Translations under genes and position numbers: made by a program
Assembly (NCBI RefSeq): GCF_033568475.1
Contig: NW_027331842.1
Span: 62,001 to 126,000 of the forward strand
Origin: Henckelia pumila
Lineage: Eukaryota; Streptophyta; Magnoliopsida; Lamiales; Gesneriaceae
DNA: 64,000 nt
Direction: 5' to 3'
Notes under the pieces: generated by a model
Database searches by the model: none
What the model was told of the DNA's origin: nothing
What the model saw: only the letters and a program-made list of their open reading frames with translations
In this document: positions 22,137 to 34,603 of the stretch, piece by piece
Position numbering within the stretch: the first letter of the stretch is position 1
Layout of the letters: every line of letters starts with the position of its first letter

Positions 22137-22138
<2 letters not shown>
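21193..22138 (-). pseudogene. Viral movement protein, copy 2 (5'-truncated)
   Basis: The C-terminal four-fifths of the movement protein are present, with the TAA stop at 21193-21195. A nonsense codon at 21871-21873 breaks the frame, and the 5' end is cut off at about 22138, where a (TTA)n tract begins. The missing first part of ORF1 appears instead at 14767-14840, on the far side of the copy. Confidence 0.75.
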
Positions 22139-22219
<81 letters not shown>

Positions 22220-22246
22220 AAATAAATAAATAAATAAATAAATAGA
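22139..22246. repeat. (TTA)n then (AATA)n microsatellite at viral edge
   Basis: About 78 bp of TTA/ATT repeats (to about 22216) is followed by about 28 bp of AATA repeats. The AATA tract and the flank after it match 54147-54420 in the uninterrupted paralogue, so the virus sits in or beside simple-sequence DNA. Confidence 0.85.
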
Positions 22247-23262
22247 TAAGCTATGGATACTGTGGTTATAAAAATGCAAGAACATTGATTTGGAATATTT
22301 AATCTAAAGTCGGATGAATACGCCGAACTTTAAATAATTGAAAGTTTAGTGATCAGCAAATATTTTCAACCCTACGGTGACAAACCAAGAGAGTGACTCA
22401 ATCACCAACAAACTCCAAGTACCTACTTTTCTTTGACATTTTGCATATTTTTTTTATTTTTATTTTATACATTTTGCATAATTATTGTAAGATTCATTCA
22501 AGTTGTGTGTTTAAAAAATATAAATATACGATTTGAAAATTTTAAACCGAAAATTGGTACATAATCAGATAACATTGATGGGCAACAAAATAATTGAAAC
22601 TAAAAAAAAAAATATTAATCTCATCATATTAAATTTCAATTTTAAACCAAAATTTAGTACATGATCATATAGCATCTACAGAAATATTCACACATATATG
22701 ACACACAAAAAAAAGAAAAAATTAGTTATAACATCCGATCAAATTTTAAATTTTGAATTAAATATATTTTCATGTATACCACTTATGAAATTTTCACATA
22801 TATACCAACATACAAAATTAATTGAAATTAAACATGATGATAAAATATGATCAAATTTCAAAGATTGAATTCATAATTAGTATATTATCATATTTAGTAT
22901 TTATGGAATGTTCGTACATATATGAATAAAGAAATTAACATAAATAAAAATTAGTTATAACATTCAATTAAATTTCAAATTTTGTATCAAAATTTTCCAA
23001 TATTTATGCACAACCAAAAATAATTTGAAATTAAAAATTGTAATAATATTCTATCAAATTTCGAATTTTGAAATGTAAATTCGTACATTATCATACAACA
23101 ATATGAAAATGTATGAGTTTGTATATACGAACAGGAAAATTAATTTAAATTTGAAAATTAATGATTACATTCGATGAGTGATTGACACGTCAACTGTTGC
23201 TGATCATGTAGTTATCCATAATGGTTGTTTATGTGATCGAAATTTTATATATATATATATAT
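22247..23262. repeat. Right flank, decayed tandem array and MITE half
   Basis: 22247-22520 matches 54177-54420. From about 22540 to 23175 an imperfect array of roughly 150-170 bp units repeats phrases such as 'agttataacatycgatcaaattt' and 'cacatatatgaa', four or so units by eye. At 23184-23248 lies half of the TA-inserted MITE family seen complete at 47106-47252. No gene is seen. Confidence 0.5.
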
Positions 23263-23683
23263 AATCATGAGCCAAAAAAGACTTAATGGAAATTATTAAA
23301 TCTAATTAACCTTAAAAAGCTTTTTTTTAAAAAAAAAAAAAAATTAGTGTGATAATAATCTGCACTCTGCAGCTTTTTTAAAGTACGTAGCGTATGCAAC
23401 TAATGTCCTCGAATTACAAAGTTATTCATTTTATGAGAACATTTTGAAATCTAAAAAATGTCGAAATCAATGGAATATTTGTGTCTCGGGATCATTAACC
23501 AACGTGCGTAATAAATAATGAATTTATATTTTACATGAAATTTTGTAGATATCTCATGCCAATAATCACAAGCAAATAATAGAGATATAATGGCCAGCTG
23601 TATTTTAAAATAAAATAAAAATATAATTGTATGTCCATAAACCTTCACGTCACTTTGCAAAATCTAGAAAATTTTGCTATACA

Positions 23684-23690
23684 TATATAA
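23684..23690 (+). promoter_or_regulatory. TATA box of the CCD4-like gene
   Basis: TATATAA lies 38 bp upstream of the ATG at 23728, which would imply a very short 5' leader. The DNA further upstream (23269-23460) is repeated inside the gene's intron. Confidence 0.5.
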
Positions 23691-26600
23691 GTAACGCAAA
23701 AAAACATAATATAAACTATAGAACAAAATGGACGTCCTTATTTCTTCTTTAGTCTCCGTTCTTCCCAAATCAATGGCTATATCTTCTTCAGCTATCAAAA
23801 TTCAGCCCCAAGAGATGCTAATAACACACCCCAATTCTCAAAGTCCCGAAAAGTTCAAAAAGATTCCATCCATCTCAAAACAAGCAGCCCTACGCAAGAG
23901 CAATAAACCACTCGAAATCATCTTCAAGTTTTTAGATGATCTGATATCCAATTTTCTTGATCACAAACCCCTTCGTCCTATCATAGACCCGAACCATGTC
24001 TTGTCGCGCTACTTCGCCCCCGCGGACGAGCTTCCTCCCACCGCATGCCAAGTTATGGATGGCTCCCTTCCGAGTTGTCTTGACGGATCATACATCCGCA
24101 ACGGCCCGAACCCTCAGTTCGTCCCTAGCGGACCTTACCACGTCTACGACGGGGACGGGATGCTTCATTTGATCAAAATCTCGCAAGGAGAAGCGACTTA
24201 TTGTAGTCGATATGTCCAGACGTATAAATATATGGTCGAACGTGAGATGGAATACCCTATTTTTCCTAGCGTTTTCGCCTCGTTCAATGGCTTCGGCGCT
24301 GCCTTGGCGCGATGTGTAGTAGCTCTAGCTCGAGGCCTAGCGGGGGAGTTCAATCCTCTGGTGCATGGATTGGGAGCTGCGAACACGAGCGTGGCTATGT
24401 TCGGTGGCCGTCTCTTCGCTCTTGCGGAGTCCGATCTTCCTTATGAGATAAAAGTAACATCAAACGGAGATATTGTCACCATTGGCCGATATTATTTTGA
24501 TCATAATACTAGCAAGCGCCTCAGAATGACTGCTCATCCGAAAGTCGACCCAAAAACAGGAGAAGCATTTGCTTTCTCGTACGACATCAAGAAGCCCTTC
24601 TTGACATTTTTCAGGATCGATCCCGACGGGAGAAAACAGGCAAATGTACCCATACTATCCCTGGAAAAATCTTCCATGACTCACGACTTTGCTGTCACGG
24701 AAAACTACGCCATATTCCCTGATTTGCAGATCCAGTTTGACTTGATGGAGATTATGAGAGGAAGATCGCCTGTGATTATTGATTCCCGTAAAGTTCCACG
24801 AGTCGGGATCATGCATAAATATGCAAATGACGACAGTGGAATGAGTTGGATTATTGCTCCGGGATTGAACATTTTGCATGTGGCGAATGCGTGGGAAGAA
24901 GACGGCGGAGACACGGTGGTGATGGTGGCGTCTTATGCGGTATCAGCTGAGCAGGCATGAGAAAATCATGATTTAACGCAGTTCAGAATGGAGAAAATTG
25001 TGATAAATGTGAAGGACAAGACATTGGAGAGGTTTCCATTGTCCACCAAAGTTCTTGAATTTGGAGGTGTTAATCCAGCTTAGCTTACGCATGAAAGAAG
25101 ACAAGGTACGTACACTAGGATAATGCTACATGTACACGTATTACTTATTAATTTATATGACTTATTTTATTCAATGAATTTTTTTCTCATATTATTTATT
25201 TTACATCAATCATATCATAAATTATTTATCTTACAACAATCAAATAATTGAATTTATATTATTATATTACCCTTTATAAATAATATTATTCATATTTTAT
25301 TTATTGTTAAAATAAAAAAATTGTAATTTATCATTTTTATATAAAATTTAATTAATTAAATCAAATAAACTATAATCTATCAATCAATCAAATACTATAT
25401 TAATTATTATTTCTTAATAATCAAATAAAATCAAATCAATTTAACTATCAAATACTTATTTATATAATATTTAATCAATCATTGCAGAAAATGTTCTAGA
25501 GAGTATTTATATATATAATTGAAATTTTTTTTGCCATTAAATATATATCATTGTTCGAAAGATCATTCAATTGATATAACTAGAGTAAAGATTTATAAAC
25601 TTAAGATCTAATAAATAAGAAAAAATGTTATGTGCACATGAATGTTATAAATAGGTTATACAGTACCTTTAAAATTATAAAATTATTTTAATTAATTAAA
25701 AGATCTTTCTATTAGTCTATATGACATAATTTTAAAATTTCAAAGATAACGTTTAACTTAGCGTGTAATATTCATTGTATATATAACATATCTCAAAAAA
25801 TAAAATGAACTCTATGAAATTATTTATTTATTTGCGATGTTAATTTTGATCTATCGAAATCTTTTGGCAAGTTATCTTATGTTGTTGTGAATCTTGTGAT
25901 ATCTATATATAGTTAGAAAATTTTTAATTTTTCTAATAAAAAAAATTAAAATTTGGGAAACTTATAGATTTTTGTGCATCAAGTCAAACTCATTATTATG
26001 TATTGGACTGTTTTTATAGGTCTTGTCTATACTAACACATGAACAAAGTCGTCGGATCTCCATTCACATACTAATGTCTTGTAAATTTCACGCCCAAATA
26101 TTTATGGGGTGTGTTATGTTCCTGCCAGCAAGATTAAATTTTGGTTATTAGTAGATATAAATTTGTACAATTCTCCTCATAACTTAATTGGGCTAACTTT
26201 TATTATGTAGTTAGATTCCAATTAATTATCTATAACATAAATATACTCTTGTAACCATAAAAAATAGTACTCACATTTGACTCTAAACATACCAGTAAAG
26301 TGCAACCATTAATTTTTATTTATTTTTTAATAGAAAAGGAGCCCCAAAAGAACCTAGGAAAATTGTTGAATTTAAACTTCGAAGTTTTTTATGTAAAATT
26401 TTGAAAGTGATCATTTGCAAATAATTAACATGTACGTGTTGCAGGAAAGTCACATGCGTGATAATTTTGCTTTATCACATGCAGTATTACTCAGTCATGT
26501 CTGTGTGCAAATAATTATATATATTAAACGTGTTTACGGTACGAATAAAAAAAATTAAATTCGATGTTTTTTGTTTGTATTAATAAGTTGACTACAATCT

Positions 26601-26859
26601 GATTGCCTTCTTTCCACCCCCTGCATTATTAGTCTCTAGTAATCTTAATTTTTATTGCTCATCAATAAGCCTGACAATTTTTGTTGCATATCATTTAATT
26701 AATTTGAAATTTTCGATATTTTTTCGGTACGATAACCTCGATAAAGCGAAAATTCGATATTTTTTCCCACCCTAATTTCAACATATGATCTATCAGAAAA
26801 AAAAAAAACTATGCTTGAATTTATAAATTAGCAGAATAAAAACTAATGGGAAAATTTCA

Positions 26860-27123
26860 TTTTAGTTTTTAATTTTATCACATTGTGATTTTGATCATAT
26901 GTGTTTTTTAAATTTCAGTTTTAATTTATTATAAGGTATTGTGATTTGACTAGTTGGTAAGATGTATCCATTTTAGTTTTTAATTTTATCACACTGTGAT
27001 TTTTTATTTTTATTTTATTGAATGCATCACACTGTGATTTTGATCATATGCGTTTTTTTTTTAAATTTCAGTTTCAATTTATTATAAGGTATTGTGATTT
27101 CACTAGTTGGTATGATGTATCCA
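26860..27123. repeat. Two-unit tandem repeat in CCD4 intron
   Basis: 26860-26970 and 26971-27123 are near copies ending in 'gatgtatcca'. The second unit is longer by an internal duplication around CACACTGTGATTTT. Confidence 0.75.
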
Positions 27124-27299
27124 TCCACATATATCTCTCAAGATATCACTACCTAAAGCTGAAGTTGTATCAATTATATTTTATTGAATAATATATATAT
27201 AAAAAACTATTAAATAGGTGTCATTTTATTTTAAACATAAAATAAGGAGTTGACATATAGATACTATGAATGAAATGTGGATTTCAGGTCGAAAAACTA

Positions 27300-27600
27300 T
27301 TATATCTCTTCTATATTATTAAGCTTGAAACATAGATATTAATTGTTTTTGGTAAATTATGTCATACCAAAATACTCTTGTCTCATAACTATCACAATGC
27401 TTTTTTAAATAAAATAAATAATAATAAATTAATCTCTTCTATCTCTTATATTCTATTTTATATTATTAAGTTTGAGTCATGCATAGATAGTAGCTACTTT
27501 TGATAGGTTATGTCATACCAATTTTTGTCTGTAAAATACCCTTTCCTCATAACTATCATAATTCATTTTAAATAAAATAAATAATAATAAATTAATAATT
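27300..27600. repeat. Second tandem repeat in CCD4 intron
   Basis: 27302-27432 and 27433-27595 share 'gtcataccaa', 'ctcataactatca' and an 'aataaaataaataataataaatt' tail. They look like an older duplication, with several indels. Confidence 0.65.
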
Positions 27601-27749
27601 AAGAAAACATAACATTAAATATAAATACTTAAATCTTATTATATTTCATATAAAAGTTTGTTATGCACAAATATAAAACTATATTTTAGAAAAAAATTTA
27701 TAATTTATGTGCACGCATCGTGTTCATATCTTTATTAGTATACATATAA

Positions 27750-27935
27750 TGAGCCAAAAATAACTTAATGGAAATTATTAAATCTAATCTTAAAAAAAAC
27801 TTCTATGTAAAATTTTGAGAGTGATAATCTGCAACTTTTTTTTAAAGTACGTAGCAAATGCAACTAATGTACTCGGATCACAAAGTTATTAATTTTATGA
27901 GAAAATTTTGAAAATTTTTGAAAAAAATGACATGT
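27750..27935 (+). repeat. Copy of the CCD4 upstream region inside its intron
   Basis: The block matches 23269-23460, which lies upstream of the CCD4 ATG: 'gagccaaaaa', 'cttaatggaaattattaaatc', 'aaagtacgtagc' and 'atgcaactaatgt' occur in the same order. A gene's upstream DNA inside its own intron suggests that two tandem CCD4 copies have collapsed into one. Confidence 0.7.
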
Positions 27936-27995
27936 ATGCAAGCCATGTATGATGCAAGTACTGCGAGTCGTCGATCGATTCAAGCGTGTTACAAA

Positions 27996-28220
27996 TAGGG
28001 CTGGAATATCGAACCAAAATACCGACTTTTCGGGATACCGTATCGAAATTTTTTCGATATATATACATTTTTTTGGTATATCGAATTTTTTTTTTTGGTA
28101 TCTATAAGGTATTAGTATGGATTTTTTTCATACCAAAATTTCAAAATTTCGATATCGGTATCGATATAAATTATTTTCATGCCAATATTTTTAATACGGT
28201 ATACCAAAAACTCATCCCTA
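27996..28220. mobile_element. 225-bp hAT-like MITE in CCD4 intron
   Basis: The ends are TAGGGCTGG and CTCATCCCTA, a short imperfect inverted repeat. The 8-bp flanks are GTTACAAA and ATTACAAA (7 of 8 match), the duplication size of hAT elements. The inside is rich in 'ataccg/cggtat' text. Another scrap of similar text is at 26700-26775. Confidence 0.65.
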
Positions 28221-29049
28221 ATTACAAATATATACCGATAACATATTTCATCTATTATATGACACTTTCAAATTAATATTGAAAGATTTTATAACTTTCT
28301 TAGCCATATCAATATATTTATGTTTATATATATATATATGAATAGAATTACTTGTTCATCATCTTAATCCAGTTTGATCTGATCACACTAACCATTTGTT
28401 CAAGTAATCGAATTTCGTCATTATAATATTCTTTTGATGATTAAAATCTGATATTGAAAATTTCTCAAGGAATTTTTCTTCTGAATAGTTTTATTATTTC
28501 AATGTTTTGTTCTTAATTACGTACGTCAAAAAAATGATAATTTTTTAAAAATTTTCTTCCTACCTTTTGTTTATATATTTATTTTAATAAGAGACAATCA
28601 GTATCTACTTAAAAAGAAATATAAAATCTCTTTTATTTGGATTAAAAAAAGAGTGATGCACTTATGTTACTCTTAGGTACATATACTCGGCAATGCTAGA
28701 AACTCCAGAGATGTCAATAGGGTTGGTGAAATTAGATATATCGATCACAGATTGTGACGATTATATCGTGGCGAGTCGGTTATATGGATCGGGTTGTATC
28801 GGAGGCGAACCCATATTCGTGCCAAAGGATCCTAATAATCTTGATGCGGAGGAAGATGATGGTTACTTAATTACTTATGTTCATAACGAGAATACAAATG
28901 AGTCGATATTTTTGGTGATGGATGCCAAGTCCCCATCTCTTGAAACTATTGTTGTCGTTAAGCTTCCACAGAGGGTGCCTTCAGGATTCCATGGAATATT
29001 TGTGCCTGACAATATACTCAACAAACTAAATATTATATCACCTAGCTAG

Positions 29050-30015
29050 CTAGCTAGTGTTGATTGTTTTCTTCTTCTTTTTTTGTGACGTGGGAACCCG
29101 TAGTCATTATCTTCGGTGCACAGCTAGTGTTGATTATTGTTACGAAATGTTGTGGTTTTTGTTGATTATGATATGATTAGCAATGTCTAATTAGAGGTAT
29201 CTCATATGATATATGTTATATTTGGACAGAATTGGAGAGTGCATTTGATTTTCAAATATGAACATATACAAATTATATCTATTTTACTTAATTAAAACGA
29301 AATATTTTATTTCTCTCTTACATGAAATCCATTTATTTCAAACTCTTTAGTTCCAAAATCCTCTGCCCCGCGAATCTAATCACCTATCCGGACACTTTTT
29401 AACTTTATCTTATTTTTGTATTCGAAATGATTTATATATGTTACGAGTAGGCCGTGCTATGAATTTATGAAATAAATCATTTTTGGTTTGTGAGATGTGA
29501 TTATATGCAATATTTAATCCTTGTATATATATGTATCTATCGCTTTCGTCCAAAACTCAATTTTCACTAATTTCAACTAGGTGGACTATAAATTAATTAA
29601 TCTGTAATGCTGTAGTCGATTGATGCTACAAACACATGCATTGGACCAAATCCGTGAGTTCGCTAAGATTTTGTGTAAGATTATGAAATATTCCATGCAT
29701 CGTGGTTTTTCGAGAATCACGAGAGGGCAAAGTATGTAGATATTTATTCCAAAACAAAATGGTTTATTTTTGGATAGGGTTGAACTCTACTAGTTTCACA
29801 TTTTATTTATTTATTATTTTTTTATGCACCAAAAAAAGGTCTGATCTTGAGAAATTAGAAATTAGGTCATTGCTTATAAGTTAAAATCTTCCTTGATCAA
29901 TATTCGCAATCCACTACTTCTCACACGCTTCGAGTTCAAGCCCATCTTGGAGACAAAATCTAGAACATTGTCTTTAATATTGTGAATCAATATAGTATTA
30001 TGAAAATTAAACAGG
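29050..30015. other. Intergenic, CCD4 3' side
   Basis: A (CTAG)n run follows the CCD4 stop, then AT-rich non-coding DNA. Two short ORFs here (29702-29884, and the minus-strand one at 29874-30140 that enters the LTR) have no recognisable motif. Confidence 0.5.
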
Positions 30016-30020
30016 AAAAT

Positions 30021-30489
30021 TGTTGGTTCCAGATACGGCATCACGAGATAGAAACTATGGAAATTGAAGAATAATAAACAGCAATATTTACGTGGAAAAA
30101 CCCCAAAAATTATTAGGGTAAAAACCACGGGCAAGACCAAAAGATTCCACTATAATATTTGGAGAATTACAACCTCTCTATGTGTTTCCAAAGAGAGACT
30201 CACTCTCTTAATACATGAGAAAACCTATCTCACAAATATATATAGAAAACAACTCAAATCACTTGAATGTTTAAAGCGAGAGAAAAGAACTCGACGTTGG
30301 GATGGTCTGAAACTGATGCAAAATGCATGTATTTATAGTTGCGGATTTTAGTCTGAACGCAAGAAACACAATTCAATTCTGAATTGTTTTTGCTAATACG
30401 TTTCAACTTTTGCACAGCGGCTCACATGAGTTGTCCACATGCATTTATTTTTCTGCCAACATGCCTCATGTGGAAAAGTCAAATCGACA
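30021..30489 (-). repeat. Copia 3' LTR
   Basis: This 469-bp LTR closely matches 34604-35071. It is the 3' LTR because the element is transcribed leftward. A TATA-like region and the GTGGAAAAACCCCAAAAATT phrase occur in both LTRs. Confidence 0.9.
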
Positions 30490-30552
30490 TTTCTCCCACT
30501 TGGAGATTTTATTGAGAATCAAACACATCTCCACACATCTTTTTCAATCTTG

Positions 30553-33500
30553 TCATTCCCGCTGCTTACGTTCCTGCGAGCCATTTGAGGATCTACACCA
30601 TTCGAACTTGTCTGTACTCACTGGCTTGGTCAGAAAATCAGCAATGTTATCCTTTGTATGGATCTTCAGCATGTCCACACTTCCTTCCTCTGCTACTTCC
30701 CGAACAAAGTGAAATTGAACTACAATGTGTTTAGTCCTAGAATAAAAGGCTGGATTCCTTGCAATGTGCAAGGCGCTCTGACTATCACAAAACAGAGGAA
30801 TCTTTTCTTGTTTGTGCCCAAGCTCCTCCAATAACCTTTTAATCCATATTGCCTCCTTGCAAGCTTGAGTAGCTTTCATGTATTCTGCTTCCGTTGTAGA
30901 TAACGCCACAACTGTTTGCAGTTTTGAAACCCAGCTGACTGCACCTCCTGCAACTGTAAACACATAACCAGTAGTAGATTTTCTCTTATCTGGATCATCC
31001 GCATAGTCTGAATTCACATAGCCCCTGAGTGTAAAATCTGATCCTCCAAAACATAATGCAGCATCCGAGGTACCCTTAATGTATCTAAGGATCCTCTTAA
31101 CTGTACTCCAATGCTCTTGTCCAGGATTCGCCATGTATCAACTGACTGCTCCCACTGCTTGTGCAATGTCTGGTCTTGTACAAATCATAGCGAACATCAA
31201 ACTCCCCACTGCTGATGCATACGGTACTCGAGACATCTTCATCCTCTCTGCTTCACTGTTAGGGCACATATTAGAGGATAAATTGAAGTTAATAGGAAGA
31301 GGGGTTGAAACTGGCTTACTATCTTGCATGTTGAAGCGGTGCAAGACTTTCTTCAAATAATTTTTCTGGGAAAGCCAAATCTTCCTATTGCTTCTGTCTC
31401 AGTGAACTTGCATCCCTAGAATCTTGTTTGTTGGTTCCAAGTCCTTCATATCAAATTCCCTAGCCAATTGTGCCTTCAATACTTGGACCCGATCTTTGTT
31501 GGGGCCTGCTACCAACATGTCGTTCACGTACAACAACAAAATGATATAATCATCATCACCAGTCCTCTTGAAATATACACAAGGGTCTGCACTGAGTCTG
31601 TTGTACCCAAGGCTCATGATATAGGAATCAAATCTCTTGTACCAATACCTCTGCACCTGTTTGAAACCGTACAGAGATTTGTTTAACCTACAAACCAAGT
31701 TCTCTTTGCCTTTTTCTGCAAAACCTTCTGGCTGAAGCATATAGATTTCTTCTTCAAGATCGCCATGAAAAAATGTCGTTTTCACATCTAACTATTCTAG
31801 ATTAGGTCAAACACCGCATACATTACTAATACTACTCTGACTGTTGAAAGTCGAACCACAGGAGAAAATATCTCATTAAATTTGATTCCTTATTTCTGAG
31901 CGTACCCTTTGACAACCAATCTTGCACGATACCGCTCCACTTGGTTATTGTCATCACGCTTGATCTTATAGACCCATCTGTTACCGATAGCTTTCCTTCC
32001 TCGTGGTAGTGTAACAAGATCCCAAGTTTTGTTCCTGTCCAATGCTTCCAATTCTTCCTGCATCGCTGTCATCCACAGGGATACATCCGAGCTTTGAGTA
32101 GCCTCATGGAAACTCGATGACTCACCATCCTCTGTTAATAGACAATATGCAATGTTGCTTTCAGTGACATAATCTGAAAGCCAACCTGGTGGTCTTCTCT
32201 CTCGAGTTGACTGCCTCACTTTGGAAACCTCTGACTCAACTGGTTCTTGTTCCTCGTGCTCCGGTACTGCTTCACAAGAAACTTGATCTTCATCTGTCTT
32301 ATCTTTCACCTGGATGACAGTAGTTTCTAAATTCTGTGTGCCTTTGTCTCCCTTCACTTTATCTTCCTCGAAGATAACATCTCTACTGATGATAAGCTTG
32401 TGGACAGTAGGATCCCATAAACGAAACCCCTTTACTCCATCAGCATAGCCCAAGAAGATACACTCTCTGGATTTGGAATCCAACTTCGATCTTTCTTGTT
32501 CATTGTACATAACGTACACCGGACTTTCAAATGTATGTAACTGAGAATAATCAGCTGGCTTGCCAGTCCATACCTCCATCGGAGTCTTCAAATCAATCGC
32601 CACTGAAGGAGAACGATTGATGATGTAAGAAGTGGTTTTGACTGCTTCTGCCCAAAATGACTTTGGTAGACCCGCAGACCGCAATACTCAACATGGCCCT
32701 TGTTTTGTCCAACAAAGTTTTGTTCATCCGTTCTGCCACTCCATTCTGCTGAGGCGTGTAAGCCGTTGTGAACCGTCGTTTGATGCTATCATGCTGACAA
32801 AATGCATCAAACTCATCACTGGTATATTCTTCTCCATTGTCCGTCCTCAAACACTTGATTTTCTTATCAGAATCAAGTTCAACCCGCGCTTTGAAAACTT
32901 TGAAGACTTCAAATACATCTGACTTCTTCTTTATTGGATACACCCAACATCTCCTAGAAAAATCATCAATAAACGAGACAAAGTATCTCGCTCCTCCTAA
33001 GGATACCACCGGTGCTTGCCAAACATCAAAATGAATCAGCTCCAATATTCCTTTGCTCTTGGCAGTAGATGTGCCAAAATTTAATCTGTGTTGTATACTG
33101 GTAACACAATGCTCACAAAAGGGTAAAGTCACTTTTGTAAGCCCCGGCAACAACTTCTGTTCAGAGAGAATCTTTATTCCAAGTTCTGACATATGCCCGA
33201 GCTTTCTATGCCACAACACTGTTGATTCTTCTCCCGAACCAATTGATGCAACAGCTAGTTCCGCCTCTTTGTGTGTTTCCCCCAACAATACATACTGATT
33301 TGCAGCAACCTTTTCCGCCTTCATAACCACAAGTGCGCCTTTCACAATCTTCATGATCCCTTTCTCGATTCGGGTTTTGCACCCAATATCATCCAATTGC
33401 CCCAAAGACAAAAGATTCTTTGTCAGGCCCTTCACATGTCGTACCTCCTGTATGGTGCGAATAGTGCCATCAAACATTTTGATTTTGATGATACCGACCC

Positions 33501-34474
33501 CAGCAATTTTCAAGGTATGATCATTTCCCATGAATACAGATCCTCCTGAGACTGGTTCATACTGATCGAACCATTCTCTCCTTGACGTCATATGCCACGT
33601 CGCTCCTGAATCCATAATCCATGCATCACAAAATTTGTGTCTGCCTTCCGCAACTGTTGCTGATTCGCTGAATAGTATTTCACCACTGCCTGAAGTACTG
33701 GCCACATTTCCTTGAGATCCATTTTCGATGCTTTTCGTACACTCTCTTTTGAAGTGCCCTTTACCGCCACATTTAAAGCAGTAAATATTTTTCTTCTTAC
33801 TTCTGGATTTTGATATACCATATATGTGGCTCCCACTGGAGTCACACTCCGTTAATATTCCTCTCGTCATCGGCAAAGCCTCTGCTTGTTTCGACGTTGC
33901 CAACCTATCTTCCTTGTTCCTTCGACGACTCTCTTCTCCAAGAACCGCAGTTAAGACGTCGTCAAAATTTAAATTATCTGAAAGAACATTGTTGGTAACA
34001 TTGATGATGAGCTGATCGTATGAATCTGGTAGACTCTGAAGTAAAAGCCCCGCACGTTATTTTTCCTCTATTTTATGCCCCATGGAGTTGAGCCGGGAAA
34101 ATAAATTATTCAGTGTGTTGATATGGTCGGTCATCGATGAGGATTCCACCATCCGAAAAGTATAAAGCTTTCTCTTTAAGAAAATCTTGTTATGTAGTGA
34201 CTTGACCTCGTACAGTTTTGCCAAAGTATCCCAAATAACTTTTGCGCTTTTTATTTCAGAAATACTTGACAAAACTTCATCCGCTATAGCCAAGTGCAAA
34301 TTGGCAACATCATTGTGATTCATCTCGTTCCACTTTTGATCATCCGTGATGTCCGTCGGTCTATCTCCAATAGCTGTCAAGCAACGCTCCTTTGTCAGAA
34401 TTGCTTGCACCTTCAATTTCCACAGCAAAAAATTGCTCCCATTGAACTTTTTCTATCTCGTATTTTGCCGACAT
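30553..34474 (-). pseudogene. Copia gag-pol, broken
   Basis: The frame starts at ATG 34472-34474 (MSAKYEIEK). It has a UBN2-type gag, a zinc knuckle CFKCGGKGHFKREC, protease DSGATWHM, an integrase with HxxxH-type zinc finger and DDE core (TDNGEEYTS; YTPQQNGVAERMN), RT and RNase H (STTEAEYM). The frame breaks near the start, at about 34057, 32690, 31890-31785, 31399 and 31138. The RT active site reads YVNDM where Copia elements have YVDDM, so a catalytic Asp is gone. The element cannot be autonomous. Confidence 0.85.
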
Positions 34475-34603
34475 CTTGACTACAAGAATCCTGCCTTATA
34501 AAATCTTAAAAAATCTTTTCTGATGTGGAAGATCAGTCACAGCTGCAACCACAGAGCATACTCAGAATTTTAAGAAATTTTATGTCAAGGCTTTGATACC
34601 ACT

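Larger units (their letters stand above)
7061..22138. mobile_element. Endogenous pararetrovirus, two tail-to-tail copies
   Basis: Two nearly identical copies of one Caulimoviridae genome lie in inverted orientation: copy 1 on the plus strand (about 7100-14572) and copy 2 on the minus strand (22138 down to about 14767). Gene order is movement protein, coat protein with zinc knuckle, aspartic protease, reverse transcriptase, RNase H, then a separate 473-residue ORF. There is no integrase and there are no LTRs. That order, with a downstream ORF of unknown function, fits florendoviruses best; the separate movement-protein ORF is unusual for that group as I know it. Each copy spans roughly 7.4-7.5 kb. 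Both have several frame breaks in the polyprotein and look defective. Confidence 0.85.
23728..29049 (+). pseudogene. CCD4: CCD4-type carotenoid cleavage dioxygenase, broken
   Basis: Exon 1 (23728-25105) and exon 2 (28677-29049, stop TAG at 29047-29049) encode a protein like plastid CCD4, a non-heme iron enzyme that cuts carotenoids to apocarotenoids. The N-terminus is Ser-rich, as in a plastid transit peptide. All four iron-binding His contexts are visible: AHPK (residue 270), THDF (319), LHVANAW (384) and GFHG in exon 2. The intron starts AG|GTACGT and ends TTAG|G and is about 3.57 kb. Lesions are TGA at 24958-24960, a TAGCT duplication giving TAG at 25081-25083, and a further TGA just after it once that shift is allowed for. 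With these the enzyme would end at residue 410, without the last His. A pseudogene is most likely. Confidence 0.8.

Noticed and set aside
24198-24914. Minus-strand ORFs over CCD4 exon 1
   Set aside because: Shadows of the coding exon, with no signal of their own.
30410-30712. Plus-strand ORFs across the Copia element (for example 30410-30712, 33053-33298)
   Set aside because: Antisense to gag-pol or LTR; no conserved motif.
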